A DNA stretch of 64,000 bases from Halichondria panicea (lineage: Eukaryota > Porifera > Demospongiae > Suberitida > Halichondriidae). The stretch lies in NCBI RefSeq assembly GCF_963675165.1, contig NC_087388.1, positions 2,272,800 to 2,336,799 of the forward strand, in the 5' to 3' direction. The position numbers and the translations under genes are program-made. Below the pieces are notes generated by a model. The model was not told where the DNA came from, made no database searches, and worked only from the letters and a program-made list of their open reading frames with translations. The first letter of the stretch is position 1; every line of letters begins with the position of its first letter. Below are positions 32,828 through 44,000 of the stretch, in pieces.

Positions 32828-33363
32828 TTGTACATTTAGTTTTGTGTATAGTCAATCACTTAGAAATCATTATGTGTTTGAATATTGATAATTATAGCCT
32901 ATCTGTAGTTCATTGATGTATATACTTATATCACATTTACGTCACCATGCACTAAAGGATTTCATTGGTAGAAGTATATAACCGCATAGATTTCAAGGTG
33001 TATTGCAAGCTTTTTATTAGTTTAAGAAAGCAAGCAAAATTATAATTATTGAACTCTTATAGTATACGTATAGTTATACCGTGTTCATAATTATGACTTT
33101 CCCAAATCCATGCCTCTGCCATTAGTACAACAATTTTATATAGACATTGTATGATACTCGGGAGACTCTACTGCAAACGTACTCAAGATTTAGGCCCTCA
33201 AAATGACACTGAATTATAGTCCGTTGTACATGTAGTCAACATTTTCTGATTTAAATCATTGATCAGAAATTGGTACATGTATATATATCAGAATATACCT
33301 CTGCAGTCAGTGTATTCCAACAGTTGTGTGCATACATGTATAATCTATAACAAGTACATTCTG

Positions 33364-33466
33364 ATGGCCTGACCACGCACGTACTCTGCGGGAGTAGAAG
33401 AAGTCTATGATTCGGAAAGAGAGGTGATTCGTCTTGGAGCTGTCTGTATTGTCACGCCTGTATACT
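33364..33466 (-). pseudogene. PTER relic (start of last exon), second copy
   Basis: Near-identical to 31040-31137, carried along by the segmental duplication. Same frameshift, so the decay predates the duplication. Confidence 0.75.
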
Positions 33467-33586
33467 GTCACACAAAATTAGTAGAATGAATGGCGCGTCA
33501 AAGAAAGATGTGGCAAATTTGTTGGGTACACACTTATCTATTGAATTGGGAATATACACATCGTACACGATGCTTTCTTAGTCATA

Positions 33587-34003
33587 CAGTATAGACTCTC
33601 GCTAATCCGGCTCTCTGAATTACGATCACCTCAATATACCAAATTGTTTCGTTTGGCACACATTGCTAGCTTTAATAATTTCTGCACAAAACTCGCTCTG
33701 AAAATGCAGCCACTCGGTATTCCGTATACTGATCCGTTCTTTCTGGCTTCCCCAAACTGGATTTTTAATGTACGTTTATTATAGTAGGATATATGATATT
33801 TGAGTTTGGTTTGACAGATGAAAATTGCCGGGATACACTTAAATATAATGCATTATCCTCGAGACAGAACTGCAAAATGTTAGTTATTAGATTTGAGGCA
33901 GGACCGCTATTTAGCCGCGGCTATTTTCTGAAATGCAGCCACATCGCTATTGCGACCAAACTGCACTGTCACAAGGGTGACCGGATTAACGCGAGTCTAC
34001 TAT
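33587..34003. mobile_element. Tigger-like non-autonomous element
   Basis: Ends CAGTATAGACTCTCGCTAAT and TTAACGCGAGTCTACTA are inverted, with CCGG inside each. The left half recurs at about 31261-31361, cut off at the duplication breakpoint. A 70-codon frame inside has no recognisable motif. Confidence 0.65.
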
Positions 34004-34084
34004 AAGTATAATTTGTTTCCAGGCTCGAATTGTCTGTCTGTAATGTTTTGTTTTCGAATACATGCGTGCATGGCCTTTATAATT

Positions 34085-34630
34085 GCATAATTATATGCCT
34101 CAGTGCGAGGTATATATACGGTAGTGTGTTTGTGTGTCTGTGTAGACTGTTACAGCTGCATGCTCAAGGATATGAAGTGCAAGTAAGAGTTTCTCTAGGC
34201 TTCTATAGTCATGTTTTCATTTTAATTTTGGATTTGCAAAATAATGCTTTGTTCTCGAGTTATGCCTTGTTTGTTTACTTGGAGAATGCCATTGCAACCT
34301 TTCAGAAGAGTGCGTAGAAAATATTGTCCTCTACTTAGTAGTTAGCTCTGCACTAGAACGCCAGCTATTGGTAAGCTGCAAGAGTGAGAAGAGAGCTGCA
34401 AGGCTCTGCTGATGCAGCCATCCTTTCATTTTTGGCATTGATCGTTTTTAACAACAATCATGGTCGATCATTACCCACTCTTCGAGTTTCTCCGTGATTC
34501 TGCCTGCACACAGCAAATTTTATTACTTACATAAATGCAAAAAATTTTCCTAATAGCTTTGTGCTATGTAGCTTTGTCACCTCCACCGAGACATCAACAC
34601 CCGCGTTGCTTTTACCACAGTATATATAGA
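34085..34630. repeat. Dispersed repeat, CGAGGTATACGGTAGTGTGT family
   Basis: Second long copy of the repeat at 24627-25195, same strand, with several small indels. Both copies flank the GPCR block, so they may have taken part in its rearrangement. Confidence 0.7.
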
Positions 34631-35362
34631 ATGCTTTATAGATGCTTTATACACTAAGGAATGTCAGTAAATGACCTGGCGCTATTGGTCAATATTAGCT
34701 ACTTTCTGTTAGACCTTTGTAAATTTGTTGGTTGTATGTAAAATATTTAGGTAATTTATTGCCAGGAACATCGAGGAAGAGTGCATGCATGAGGAAGCAT
34801 GGAGGAGAGTACATGGGGGAGAGCATGGGTTACGGTAAACTATTTACTCATGAATATCTTATAGTGATTTTTGTGAAACTATAAATGCCATGATAGCAAT
34901 TTTAAAACAAGTATCTTTCTGTACGACAAGTATATCATTCTGTATGACAAGCATTACTCTTCAAAACATGAGAGATCATCAAGTTAATGGATAATGGTGT
35001 TGTTAATTGTTGGCATTTGTTAGAAACTGACCGTAACAGTCAACAATGTTGAATTGATGGTAACAGCATGCATGCGTCACTAGCTGTTGTTCGATTTAAA
35101 AGTGTGGTTAGGTATATAAACTGGGAATTAAGTGTGCAGCTAAAATAATCATTCATCATGATGTACTGTACTCAATATTTAGTGATGCATGACCTGAGCT
35201 TAATTGGCAACTGAGGTTCTGCATTTACTATACAATAGTTTATACACTCTTACTCTTATCTATACTAGAACGAATGTTTTATATAAACGTGGGTGGCTCT
35301 TACAAATATGCATGCCCATATTGGGTACAGTGCACTAGCTATTGTAAACGCTGCCTTATCGT
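34631..35362. other. Intergenic upstream of GPCR3
   Basis: AT-rich with a TACGACAAGTATATCATTCTG-like direct repeat near 34920-34955. The last part resembles the GPCR 5' flank. No other gene recognised. Confidence 0.4.
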
Positions 35363-35432
35363 GAAACAGTTTCAGTATAATAATATAGCTGAATGTGCTG
35401 ATAAAAGCTATACGTTCTCTAGAAACTGTTTC
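35363..35432. promoter_or_regulatory. Two GAAAC(A/T)GTTTC palindromes upstream of GPCR3
   Basis: GAAACAGTTTC at 35363-35373 and GAAACTGTTTC at 35422-35432, both followed by AGTA, 108 and 49 bp before the start codon. GPCR1 and GPCR2 have one such site at about 75 bp. Confidence 0.45.
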
Positions 35433-35480
35433 AGTAGTGTGATGTACTGTATAGAATTTGTCTAATCGTGAACCTCTCAA

Positions 35481-36482
35481 ATGAACGCAACTTTTCTAAA
35501 TGATACTGTGGAGTTCCCTCATTGGGCACCACTGACTGCTGTTAATGTGCTCCTCTTCATTGGTGTGCTTCTTCCAACTACACTACTCATGAATATCTCA
35601 GTATTGGTGGCTCTAATCAAGAGCAAGGTCAAGTACAAGCCCTTGCTGGTCCTCTTTGGATCCCTTTTGATTTGTGTCTGTATCGACAAACTGATTATAT
35701 GTGTAGGCCTGTGTGTCATCTCACCTTCAGCTTTTCGCTACTGTCTTTGTGCTAAGTTGACTATTATTCTATTCCAAGCATCAAGAGTTTTTTTTACAGC
35801 ATATTCAATCATCATTGTGACCTGTCTCAGCCTTTCACAGTTGTGCTTAGTAAAAGGAATACTGCCAAACAACTACAAACAGACCATCATTTGCTTGGTA
35901 GTGTCAGTCCTTGTTTCTGCATTTTGGACACTTGCATATATTGTTGGAAATGTTTTGACCACTGATTCACAAATTGGTTGTTACACCCCCTGTAGTACAG
36001 TTTCAGCTGGATTTACTACAACTATGCTCATTGTGACTTGTTTTTCAGCCATCACCTTAGCACCTGCTTTTATTATCACAATAGTAGCTTCAATATGGAC
36101 ATTTCGGATATTCAAGAAGAGCTTCATACTTCAATCCAGTAACAAGGGTGAGATTGCGCTGAATCGACGAATGATTTTACTGCCTGTATTGATGGCCATT
36201 CTTCTAGTTTGCAACAGCTTGCTTGCCTATGTTGTCACCTTAATATCAACTACTATCTTAAATAATTCGGATGTGATGTTTTTTTACGGGAGCTGGTCTA
36301 ATGTCATTTCTAGCTTAGAGTTTGGTACACTCGATATTTTTCATGGTCTGTCATTTCCACTTGTTCTACTCTATCTATACACCCAAGTCAGAGACACCTG
36401 GAAAATGCTAGTCTTTAAATCCTTGTGTTGCAAATGTATTGTAACACAAGATTTAGCCTGCTCTTACAAAGACACTGCATGA
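35481..36482 (+). CDS. GPCR3: single-exon 7TM receptor, sponge-type
   Basis: 333 residues, the most diverged intact copy. Same seven helices and Cys pattern. The second extracellular loop is longer (TTDSQIGCYTPCSTVS) and the tail differs (KCIVTQDLACSYKDTA). Helix 7 has HGLSFPLVLLY in place of NGLSFPLVLLY. The inner half of helix 3 and the third intracellular loop (FKKSFILQS) are strongly conserved, suggesting the same G-protein coupling but possibly a different ligand. Frame intact, start in the same context as the other copies. Confidence 0.9.
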   Translation: MNATFLNDTVEFPHWAPLTAVNVLLFIGVLLPTTLLMNISVLVALIKSKVKYKPLLVLFGSLLICVCIDKLIICVGLCVISPSAFRYCLCAKLTIILFQASRVFFTAYSIIIVTCLSLSQLCLVKGILPNNYKQTIICLVVSVLVSAFWTLAYIVGNVLTTDSQIGCYTPCSTVSAGFTTTMLIVTCFSAITLAPAFIITIVASIWTFRIFKKSFILQSSNKGEIALNRRMILLPVLMAILLVCNSLLAYVVTLISTTILNNSDVMFFYGSWSNVISSLEFGTLDIFHGLSFPLVLLYLYTQVRDTWKMLVFKSLCCKCIVTQDLACSYKDTA

Positions 36483-37206
36483 ATAGTTTCTGAATAATTA
36501 TGCGCAGTCTGCATGTTTTTAGTTTTCCTAGTGGACCTTATGCATAGTCAGTATACCTTAATTTATGGCGTGTATAATTATGTGTATATAGAATATAACC
36601 TTTCAGTCATCAAAAATTTCAACAAAAATCATGATATTGTATTAACTATTTAACATGTCTCTGTTCCTATAGCACTATATATATATACCTACCCTTCGTG
36701 AAGTTAATACTGTGACCACCATGATCTATATAATTATGGTTGTTTTATGCTTTGGCATAATTATGTATCTCACGCACATTGTACCTATTGAGATTAAGCT
36801 ATATAAGGAGCATGTAACCGCAGCAAAAAATAAATAAAAATATTTTATGCTCGCATTTATTTCTAGCACTACTACGGTAGCTCGGAAATTTTCGTCACAT
36901 AATTATACGCCGATAAAATGCAGGTTCTATGGCAACGACATCATGCATGCCATCAAATTATATCAAACATCACTGCCCACTGTTTGTGGAGGAGGGGGGT
37001 TCATGCATACATCATGTGAACCATAATTATGCTGATTGATCATGGTCCTTAGTTACAAATGCATGTAGCCATTATATTTTGTTAGTTATTGTAAAAACTG
37101 CTTTCATTATATGCTGCTGTCTGTGAACAGTTTCAGCCTAATGTACACATTATTTTGCTGTTAGAGAGTTTGTCATTTACTATTACACTAGTCGTGAACC
37201 TCGGAA
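36483..37206. other. Intergenic between GPCR3 and GPCR4 relic
   Basis: AT-rich. Its last part has a decayed version of the GPCR promoter flank (GAACAGTTTCAG at about 37125). Nothing else supported. Confidence 0.4.
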
Positions 37207-37583
37207 AATATGAACACTATAATTATATTATAGATACACATTGGGCACCTTTCACTGCATTACTGCTGTGAATATGCTCCTCTTCATCGGTGCATGTGCT
37301 CTTTCCAACTACACGAATGTCTCAGTATTGGTGGCTCTAAATCAAGAGCAAGGTCAATCACAAGCCTTTGCTAGTCCTCTTTGGATCCCTTTGATTGGTG
37401 TCTGCAGTATAAAATATGTCTGTTCACCTTCAGCTTTTCACGTTAAGTTGACTGCATGTTCTTCTATATTCCAAACGCCAAGGATTTTATTTGCAGCACA
37501 ATCAATCATCATCCTGCCCTGTCTCAACCTCTCACAGTTATGTAATTATTGTAAGTACAATAATTTAAAGCAGATCATCATTA
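37207..37583 (+). pseudogene. Decayed 7TM receptor copy (GPCR4), 5' half only
   Basis: Homologous to the intact receptors from the N-terminus (HWAPF-like) through VSVLVALN, the helix-2 region, PSAF and the helix-3 region (SQLC), but with several frameshifts and small deletions. It stops at about 37583, where a CCCGAGGCGC repeat begins, so the rest was lost or displaced by that insertion. Confidence 0.8.
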
Positions 37584-37770
37584 TTACCCGAGGCGCATGT
37601 GGGCAGCCACGGGTATAGCTAAGTCTGATATCTGAGTTTGCTTATCTGAATGCCATAGCACTGCGTTTACAGCATGGATAGCCTTCACTCAGCAAGTAAT
37701 AGGGCACGTTTCGATGTTAAATCTTCGTTGTCATATAAAAGCGAAGCTAAGAAGCTTGAACTTGCACGTT
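37584..37770. repeat. Dispersed repeat, TTACCCGAGGCGC family
   Basis: Starts TTACCCGAGGCGCATGTGGG, contains CACTGCGTTTACAGCATGGA and GAAGCTAAGAAGCTTGAACT. Same family as 8251-8620. It interrupts the GPCR4 relic. Confidence 0.65.
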
Positions 37771-38044
37771 GGCTAGCTCTACACGCACATCATCTAACCC
37801 ATTTAGATCCCAAAACCTTGGCTACTAGAAAATGCACTAGTTAGCAACAGTCAACCTATAGCAACTGCATCATTTCTTTTGAAAATTAATATTTGAAAAG
37901 TTGGCATCTCGTGGCTCTACTAAATCTGTGTCTCTATTCAAGTCTACTCACAGTAAGTTATAGTCCTAGCGCCACCCACAAAACGGAAACATCCAGCTCA
38001 TCCCCGCTTTTGCAGCAAACAAGCCTTTGGTATGCCATAGACTG

Positions 38045-38480
38045 ACTCGTACTACTCTCGAACAAAGCGAAAGGAATAAACTCAAGCTAGAATTTGCAGC
38101 ACAAGCCCAGCATATGAGCATCTCTTATACTACTCTCGAACAAAGCGAAAGGAAGAAGCCAAAGCTAGAATCCCAGCACTTCCCTACATCCAGCTCCTCC
38201 CCCATGCAGCCTTGCCGTAAATACACTGCCCAAGAAAGGAGCGCGGCTCCTACTACTCTCGAACAAAGCAAAAGGAAGAAACTCAAGCTAGATTTTGCAG
38301 CAAACGAGCGGCTCCTATATTACTCTCAAACAAAGCGAAAGGAAGAAGCCAAAGCTAGAATCCCAGCACTTCCCTACATCCAGCTCTTCCCCCATGCATG
38401 CAGCCTTGCAGTAAACAAGCACAGCACACTGCCCAAGAAACAAGCGGCTCCTACTATTCTCGAACAAAACCAAAAGAAAA
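38045..38480. repeat. Tandem repeat, about 200-bp unit
   Basis: About two and a half copies of a composite unit that starts CTACTCTCGAACAAAGC and includes CCCAGCACTTCCCTACATCC. Each unit has two sub-repeats (periods about 80 and 120 bp). One frame stays open for 183 codons (38027-38578) because unit lengths and changes happen to avoid stops; the resulting Lys/Glu-rich peptide has no known domain. Confidence 0.75.
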
Positions 38481-38774
38481 ACTATAGAGCTTCCCTCTTC
38501 CATTGTACGAACTGTATATATACTGTGCATCTAGCTACACAACCAAAAATACAATATTACATGTGCATCTACTTGTAAATGACAATACAATAATTATATG
38601 TACATAGCCTAAAGCATTTAATAGAGCACGTTGCCAAGTGCTCTATCAGAAATAGAGCACATAGCAACGATAAGCAAAAAAGTTGCACCATGCATGCATA
38701 ATCAGTTTAACGAAGTATGTACACACCATAGTAATTCAATATTATTATACTCAATGTACAGTTGAGGTTCAGTT

Positions 38775-40693
38775 TCATCTAAATTCAGAGCAGGTTAGCC
38801 ATCTTTGAGGGTTCTCTCTCATAATCCTGTCCACAGTAGCTCTCTGGAAACCTCTGTTCAGAAACTTTGGGGCTATGTGGTCTAACATGTGACCATAACC
38901 GTAACCACCATAACATGCCCACTCATTCCGACAGACAATATCATGTGACACAAGCAGATGATCCAAACATCCCCTGTCGACAAGAGCCTTGATCCGGGCA
39001 ATACGCTGAGCATCGCTAGGGAAGTCGAAATCTTCATTACATGGATAGTGTGAGCATTCTTTTCCAAAAAGGGAGTGGTTAATGTAGCAACCACGGTGAC
39101 ACAGGTCACTCATTAGTTTGAGGTTAGTTTCACAGTCTGAGAATGCCCGATCCACATGAGACATACTGATAGCCTGGCCATGCACTCCATAGGAATAGAG
39201 GCGGTCCAGGATTCGGAATGGGAGGTCTGTGGTTCGCCCTGGAGCTACCTGTATTGCCACACCTATATATGTGCACATACAAATAACACACACCGTGACT
39301 TAATATAATTATAATTATAGTTCCTTATGCATTTTTAGGATTTTTCGCATTGCATCTTTAAATTGTAAAAAAGTCAGGTGACAAGTTTTACTTAATAAAT
39401 TTACGTATAATTATAGTCTGTATAAGCGTGCAAAAAACCTACCCATGCAGTGTAATAATACCTGTTTCCTTGTGTGTGATGGCAGCTGCCTCCAGAGCTT
39501 TCTTCTCTGTTTCTTTAAGGGGATCTGAGCATGCAATGTACATGACCCCGCACTTCAATCCCATCGGTCCACTCCCTATCGCAACCTCTGTTTTCATCAA
39601 CTCTGCCATTGATTGGACGGACATTGTTTTAATCTCAGCTGAGAGGAACGACTCGCTATAGAATCCTGTTGTCGATACAATATGTACACCCGTTGCCTTG
39701 GAGATGCGTGCTAAGTCGTCGAAAGAGTGCTCCTTTCTTCTCATACCCACCACAGACATTTCACAGATACAGCCCCCACCAGACGTCTTGTATAGCCCCA
39801 CTTCTGTCTCTGCTTTTTCGATCTCATCAAGAACCACATTCTCACGCACACTGTACCTACATGTATATTATAGTTATAAAGTAAAGTATACATGTAGGTA
39901 TACACATAGAATGTTTAATACTATAGCCTCTGTTAATGGTTCTGCTAATTACACAATTGAAGTAATACAATCAAAAGATTATGAGGGCTACCGTACTTAT
40001 TTGATTTAAGACAACTCTCCAAACATGCGACACCCTCGAGCTTAGGTAATTTTCTTACCTCTAAAAGTAGCGACTGCTGCATTGACAATAATGTTTTATG
40101 TCGTGTCCTAAATAGAGGTCAAACTATAGCCTCGAATACAGACTGCTAGAAGGTGAGAAACAAGGTATTTTAAGCGGCCTGTCATCGAGGCTAGTAGAGT
40201 AACCTCCAATTAGAGACGACCCTCTAAATATGCGACACAAGGACCTCAACATAATTTTTCAACTTCCAAAAGTGGTGACCTCTGGCTCCGTAATTATTTA
40301 AAAGTGTCGCCTTAAATCGAATAAGTACGGTATACTCAGTACACAGCTGACCACAGTGTGAATGTATTTAATAACACTCTTAATTGAGGCTTAAGGTTTT
40401 TATAATCTTGTTGTGGTTTGGCTATAACTAGTAACAACGATCGTCTGATTGTTGCGTACATACATGAATCGTCTTGTGAACCCCAGATTCTCCATAGTAA
40501 CAGGTAGCCCTGCAACGTCACGGCCATTGAGAAAGGATGTGGTGGTATCAAGTCCTGTAGTGTAGTCTACCAGGATGTGTTCATGAGGAAGAACCACACC
40601 CAACTCTTCCGAAGGGACTTTCCCTAACACTGACAAATTATTATAAGTGTTAATAAAGTGTGATTGTAAAGTCTTACCTGTTTGCACTGCCAT
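38775..40693 (-). CDS. PTER: Phosphotriesterase-related protein (amidohydrolase superfamily)
   Basis: Four exons: 40693-40678, 40629-40464, 39856-39462, 39262-38775, total 354 residues, close to the usual family length of about 350. Splicing joins MAVQT to VLGKVPSEELG and KETG to VAIQVAPGR, matching the family. Visible motifs: PHEH at 20-23 (HxH metal pair), MSHVDR, VSHD, YGGYGYGHML and NPQRWLT at the C-terminus. The family is a TIM-barrel metal hydrolase; the human member has been reported to act on N-acetyltaurine. Odd: the position that normally provides the bridging Glu (GEIG) reads VMYIACSD, and the usual His before PGR is Ala (VAPGR), so two expected metal ligands appear absent and activity is doubtful. 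Introns contain a MITE (39991-40330). Divergent with the kinase gene 394 bp away. Relics of the same gene lie among the GPCR copies. Confidence 0.9.
39991..40330. mobile_element. MITE, CCGTACTTATTTGATTTAA family, TA target site
   Basis: 340 bp with ends CCGTACTTATTTGATTTAAG and TTAAATCGAATAAGTACGG, flanked by TA. Same interior as 28441-28776, but the terminal bases differ. Inside PTER intron 2. Confidence 0.85.
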
Positions 40694-41087
40694 TTTACAG
40701 ATTACATCATACAACTACACTACATTATTGTGGTTCTCACTGAGATTGTAACCATGGTAATGTAATGGGAAGTGACTTTTTAGTACCATGTCAAATCTAA
40801 ACCCATATTGTGTGCATTATAGTCACATGTATTATTTTTCCTCTCATGCAGCAATACTAGCTTTGCTACCAAAAATATGAATTTCGAGTGTGAAATGGAA
40901 GGAGTTACTGCAACTAAATTGGAAAGTGAGTGAAAAGTGACATGAGACATGTGATTTCTAGTATAGACCCGAACGTAACGAGGTAGATTGTAACTTGAAT
41001 CTTTCACAAATAATATGAGCCTGTGTGTGAGCATTGCAGTATAATTTCCTATGTTACCACACTTAATTACCCCTCTCCCCAGGATCA
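40694..41087. promoter_or_regulatory. Divergent intergenic region, PTER / tyrosine kinase
   Basis: 394 bp between the two start codons. A strong splice acceptor (CCCCTCTCCCCAG at about 41070-41082) directly before the kinase coding start shows that the kinase has an upstream exon not identified here. Hence the kinase promoter probably lies in or beyond this gap. Confidence 0.4.
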
Positions 41088-44000
41088 ATGATGTCATCTA
41101 GTTCCCTCGCTCCTCTTGTCCCTATACGCTACACTAACCAAACCACTGCTACCGATGCCAGCATGTACGCTGAAGTGAACGAAATGCAGATGCTCAAGGC
41201 CAGGGAAACAGTAAAACATGCTACACCTTTACCGTGAGTAGGTTACCGTGTAGTCCTGAATGCTCTAGCTCACTACTTGTTCATAAGAGACCACGAACAC
41301 AGTCATGAGTATAGCATGCTACATCTGTGTATGGTTATGAGACCAAAAATGAACGATTAATGTAACCTACATCAGCTTCTGGTGTCATAAATGCTTTTTT
41401 ACGTGGATTGCATAAAAGTTTCATTCCTCCAAGTGTGTGTTGCCCTCCATAGATATGAGGAGTTTCTGCCCAAGAGAGAAGCTACTCCTGATGATTATAA
41501 TAATGAGGAACTCTACATGGAAATGGGAAAGATTTACTATGCAGTGAGTAAAGGTCTTCTAAACTGTAATTTGTCCCCATCTACATGAGTTAAGGTAGCT
41601 AGGTTTAGGGCAAAAATTAAAACTGGCAGTTATTGGGAGAACTCTGTCTTTTGTGAAGATTTTGGAGTGTGATGTATATTTTAAAACATGGTTATAATGA
41701 CTTATAATATTATACAGTACACAATAATAAATGGTGATATTCAGTTTAAATGGCCATGGACAGTAAACATCATACAGTGCATCCTCACAACACATGTACA
41801 TAATTATACAGGATATTAACAAGACTGACATACTGTCTACGTATGAAGTGGATAGGTCGGCCATTATAATCCAATCGGACCTGGGTAAAGGACAGTTTGG
41901 AAAAGTCTCTCAGGCCAAAATGAAAAATGTTTTACTCGGCAAAGCAGAAAGTGTAGTGGCCGTGAAAATGTTGAAAGGTAAATGTGTGCATGTATATAAT
42001 TATATATACGCACTTGTTCACTGAGCCAGAAAACCATCCTATAGTGCATGCATGCTTGCAAGCTGGAAGGAAAATTGTAACACCAAATTCAAAATTAATG
42101 TTGCTTTTCTCTTCTAATTCTCTCCAGAGGGTGCTACAGACAGTACACGAAAGGATTTTCTGAGTGAGGCTCAGATGTTGGCTGCTTTTGACCATTCCAA
42201 TGTGTTGGGGCTACTCAAGGTGGTGACCAAGAGTGAGCCAGTCCTCGTGATTATTCCATTCATGGTCAATGGAGACTTGAAGAACTATCTTAAAAGGTAG
42301 GGAAGCTTTGCATTTGCATTGTCGATGGTAAATTGCCAATTGCTAAATGGCAACGGAGCTCAAAAACTGACTAGCATATGTATTCAATTACTATATAATA
42401 GTTAGACACTGTTTTGGAGGTGTCCATGGGATTTAGAAGCCCAAAGGCATTGATTTAGTATCCCGAGCGTAGTGAGGGTGCTAAAGTGGCTGAGGGCTTC
42501 TAAATCACATGGACACCAACAAAACAGTGTCTAGATACTAGTGTGCATGTGCAAATCGTTTGACTACAATACAATCACTTGATAACAGAATATAAGGTAT
42601 ACTAAGTAAATTTGCAGGTATACTAAGTCCCATAGTATACCTGCTTTGAGGCACTTTTCCCATGTACTTCCCATGTAGATCTTATCAACTAGTGTCTAAT
42701 GGCAGTTATAACCCTTTCCCTCCTATTGACGCTTTAAAGCGCCATAAATGGTACCCTGCACTTGCGACCATCATAAATGTCAGACAGTACCCAAATGTGC
42801 TAAAATCGAGGCATCTTGTAAAATGTCCTGTGTGTAGCAGCTGGTTACTGTCGTAACCCTTGTTCCTCCCAGTATGAAGAAGAAGCTTTCAATACATGCT
42901 TGTGATAACCAGAGAGCTCAGTTTGGAGTTCCCAAGCAACTACACATTGCTGAGCAGGTAATACTTGCAATAAGGCGTAAGATGTTGAAAATGAGATATT
43001 GTTTTTGCCCTCTTATAATATAGATTGCAGGAGGTATGGAGTACTTGGCTGCCAAATTCTTCATTCACAGGGATCTAGCTGCAAGGTACCGGTATAAACC
43101 AGAGACAGCGTGCTACTAGTTAGCAAGTTTACATAATTAAAAATTTTATAGGTGAAGGTCCTCTCAATAGAATGTGCACTTGTGTCATATAACATACATG
43201 TGTGCCATTGTGTCTCCATCACTGTATCTGCTGCATCCTAGGAACATTCTTGTTGGCGAGGACAACCACTGCAAGATAGCGGACTTTGGCCTGTCCCGAG
43301 CTCTGGCTCAGGAGGACACATACTACCATGTCAGTGAGGCCAGTCTGTTGCCTGTCAAGTGGATGGCCATTGAGTCACTGTTCTACAGGAAGTTCAGCAC
43401 ATATAGTGATGGTACGTGTGTTAATTGTTGTGGAAGTTTAGGACTATAATTATTTTTATGACGGCACATGCATGTGCATGTGCTAGCTGTGCTAACATTC
43501 AATTCCAATCATTGTCCTCCTAGCTGAATCCGAAGAATGATAACCATTCGTGTCCAAAAACTTATAAGTACTGTATGGAAGTGCATGTTAGTACGACATA
43601 GATCACTCTTCTCTTTTTTCACAGTGTGGTCTTTTGGAGTGGTTCTTTGGGAGATTTTCTCTTATGGTGCAGGCCCATACAAAGTAAGTTTAAGCTAATC
43701 TGTGTATACATGTGGAGATTGGAATGTGTAGAATTAATTCGTTAAACTGTAGCACACACAACGCGTGTGTTTACTGCATGTGACTACTTTAATTGTACTA
43801 CAGGGTGTGAGTCCCGTTGGCATCCCCACCCACATTCAAAAAGGAAACAGATTGGAGTGCCCTGAGAAATGCCCTGCTGAAGTGTAAGCTATATCAATAC
43901 TGACAGTTTATTGTATAGACCCATCGGTGTGGCATAAAGCATTCCGTCCTCAGGCCAAACACCTCATAACAACTGAGTTTGGTGCACACACATTTAATTT

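Larger units (their letters stand above)
28810..33690. repeat. Tandem segmental duplication containing GPCR1 and GPCR2
   Basis: Two direct units, about 28810-31361 and 31362-33690, near-identical through 5' flank, receptor gene, 3' flank and PTER relic. The junction at about 31362 joins the middle of a Tigger-like element (complete at 33587-34003) to the unit start, with CTGCAGGTCC present at both unit starts. Unit 1 carries a 208-bp MITE that unit 2 lacks. Confidence 0.88.

Noticed and set aside
39439-39461. PTER exon 3 running on to a short IITLHG extension
   Set aside because: Ending at the donor G|GTATTA (39462) joins KETG to VAIQVAPGR as in the family; the extension is intron.
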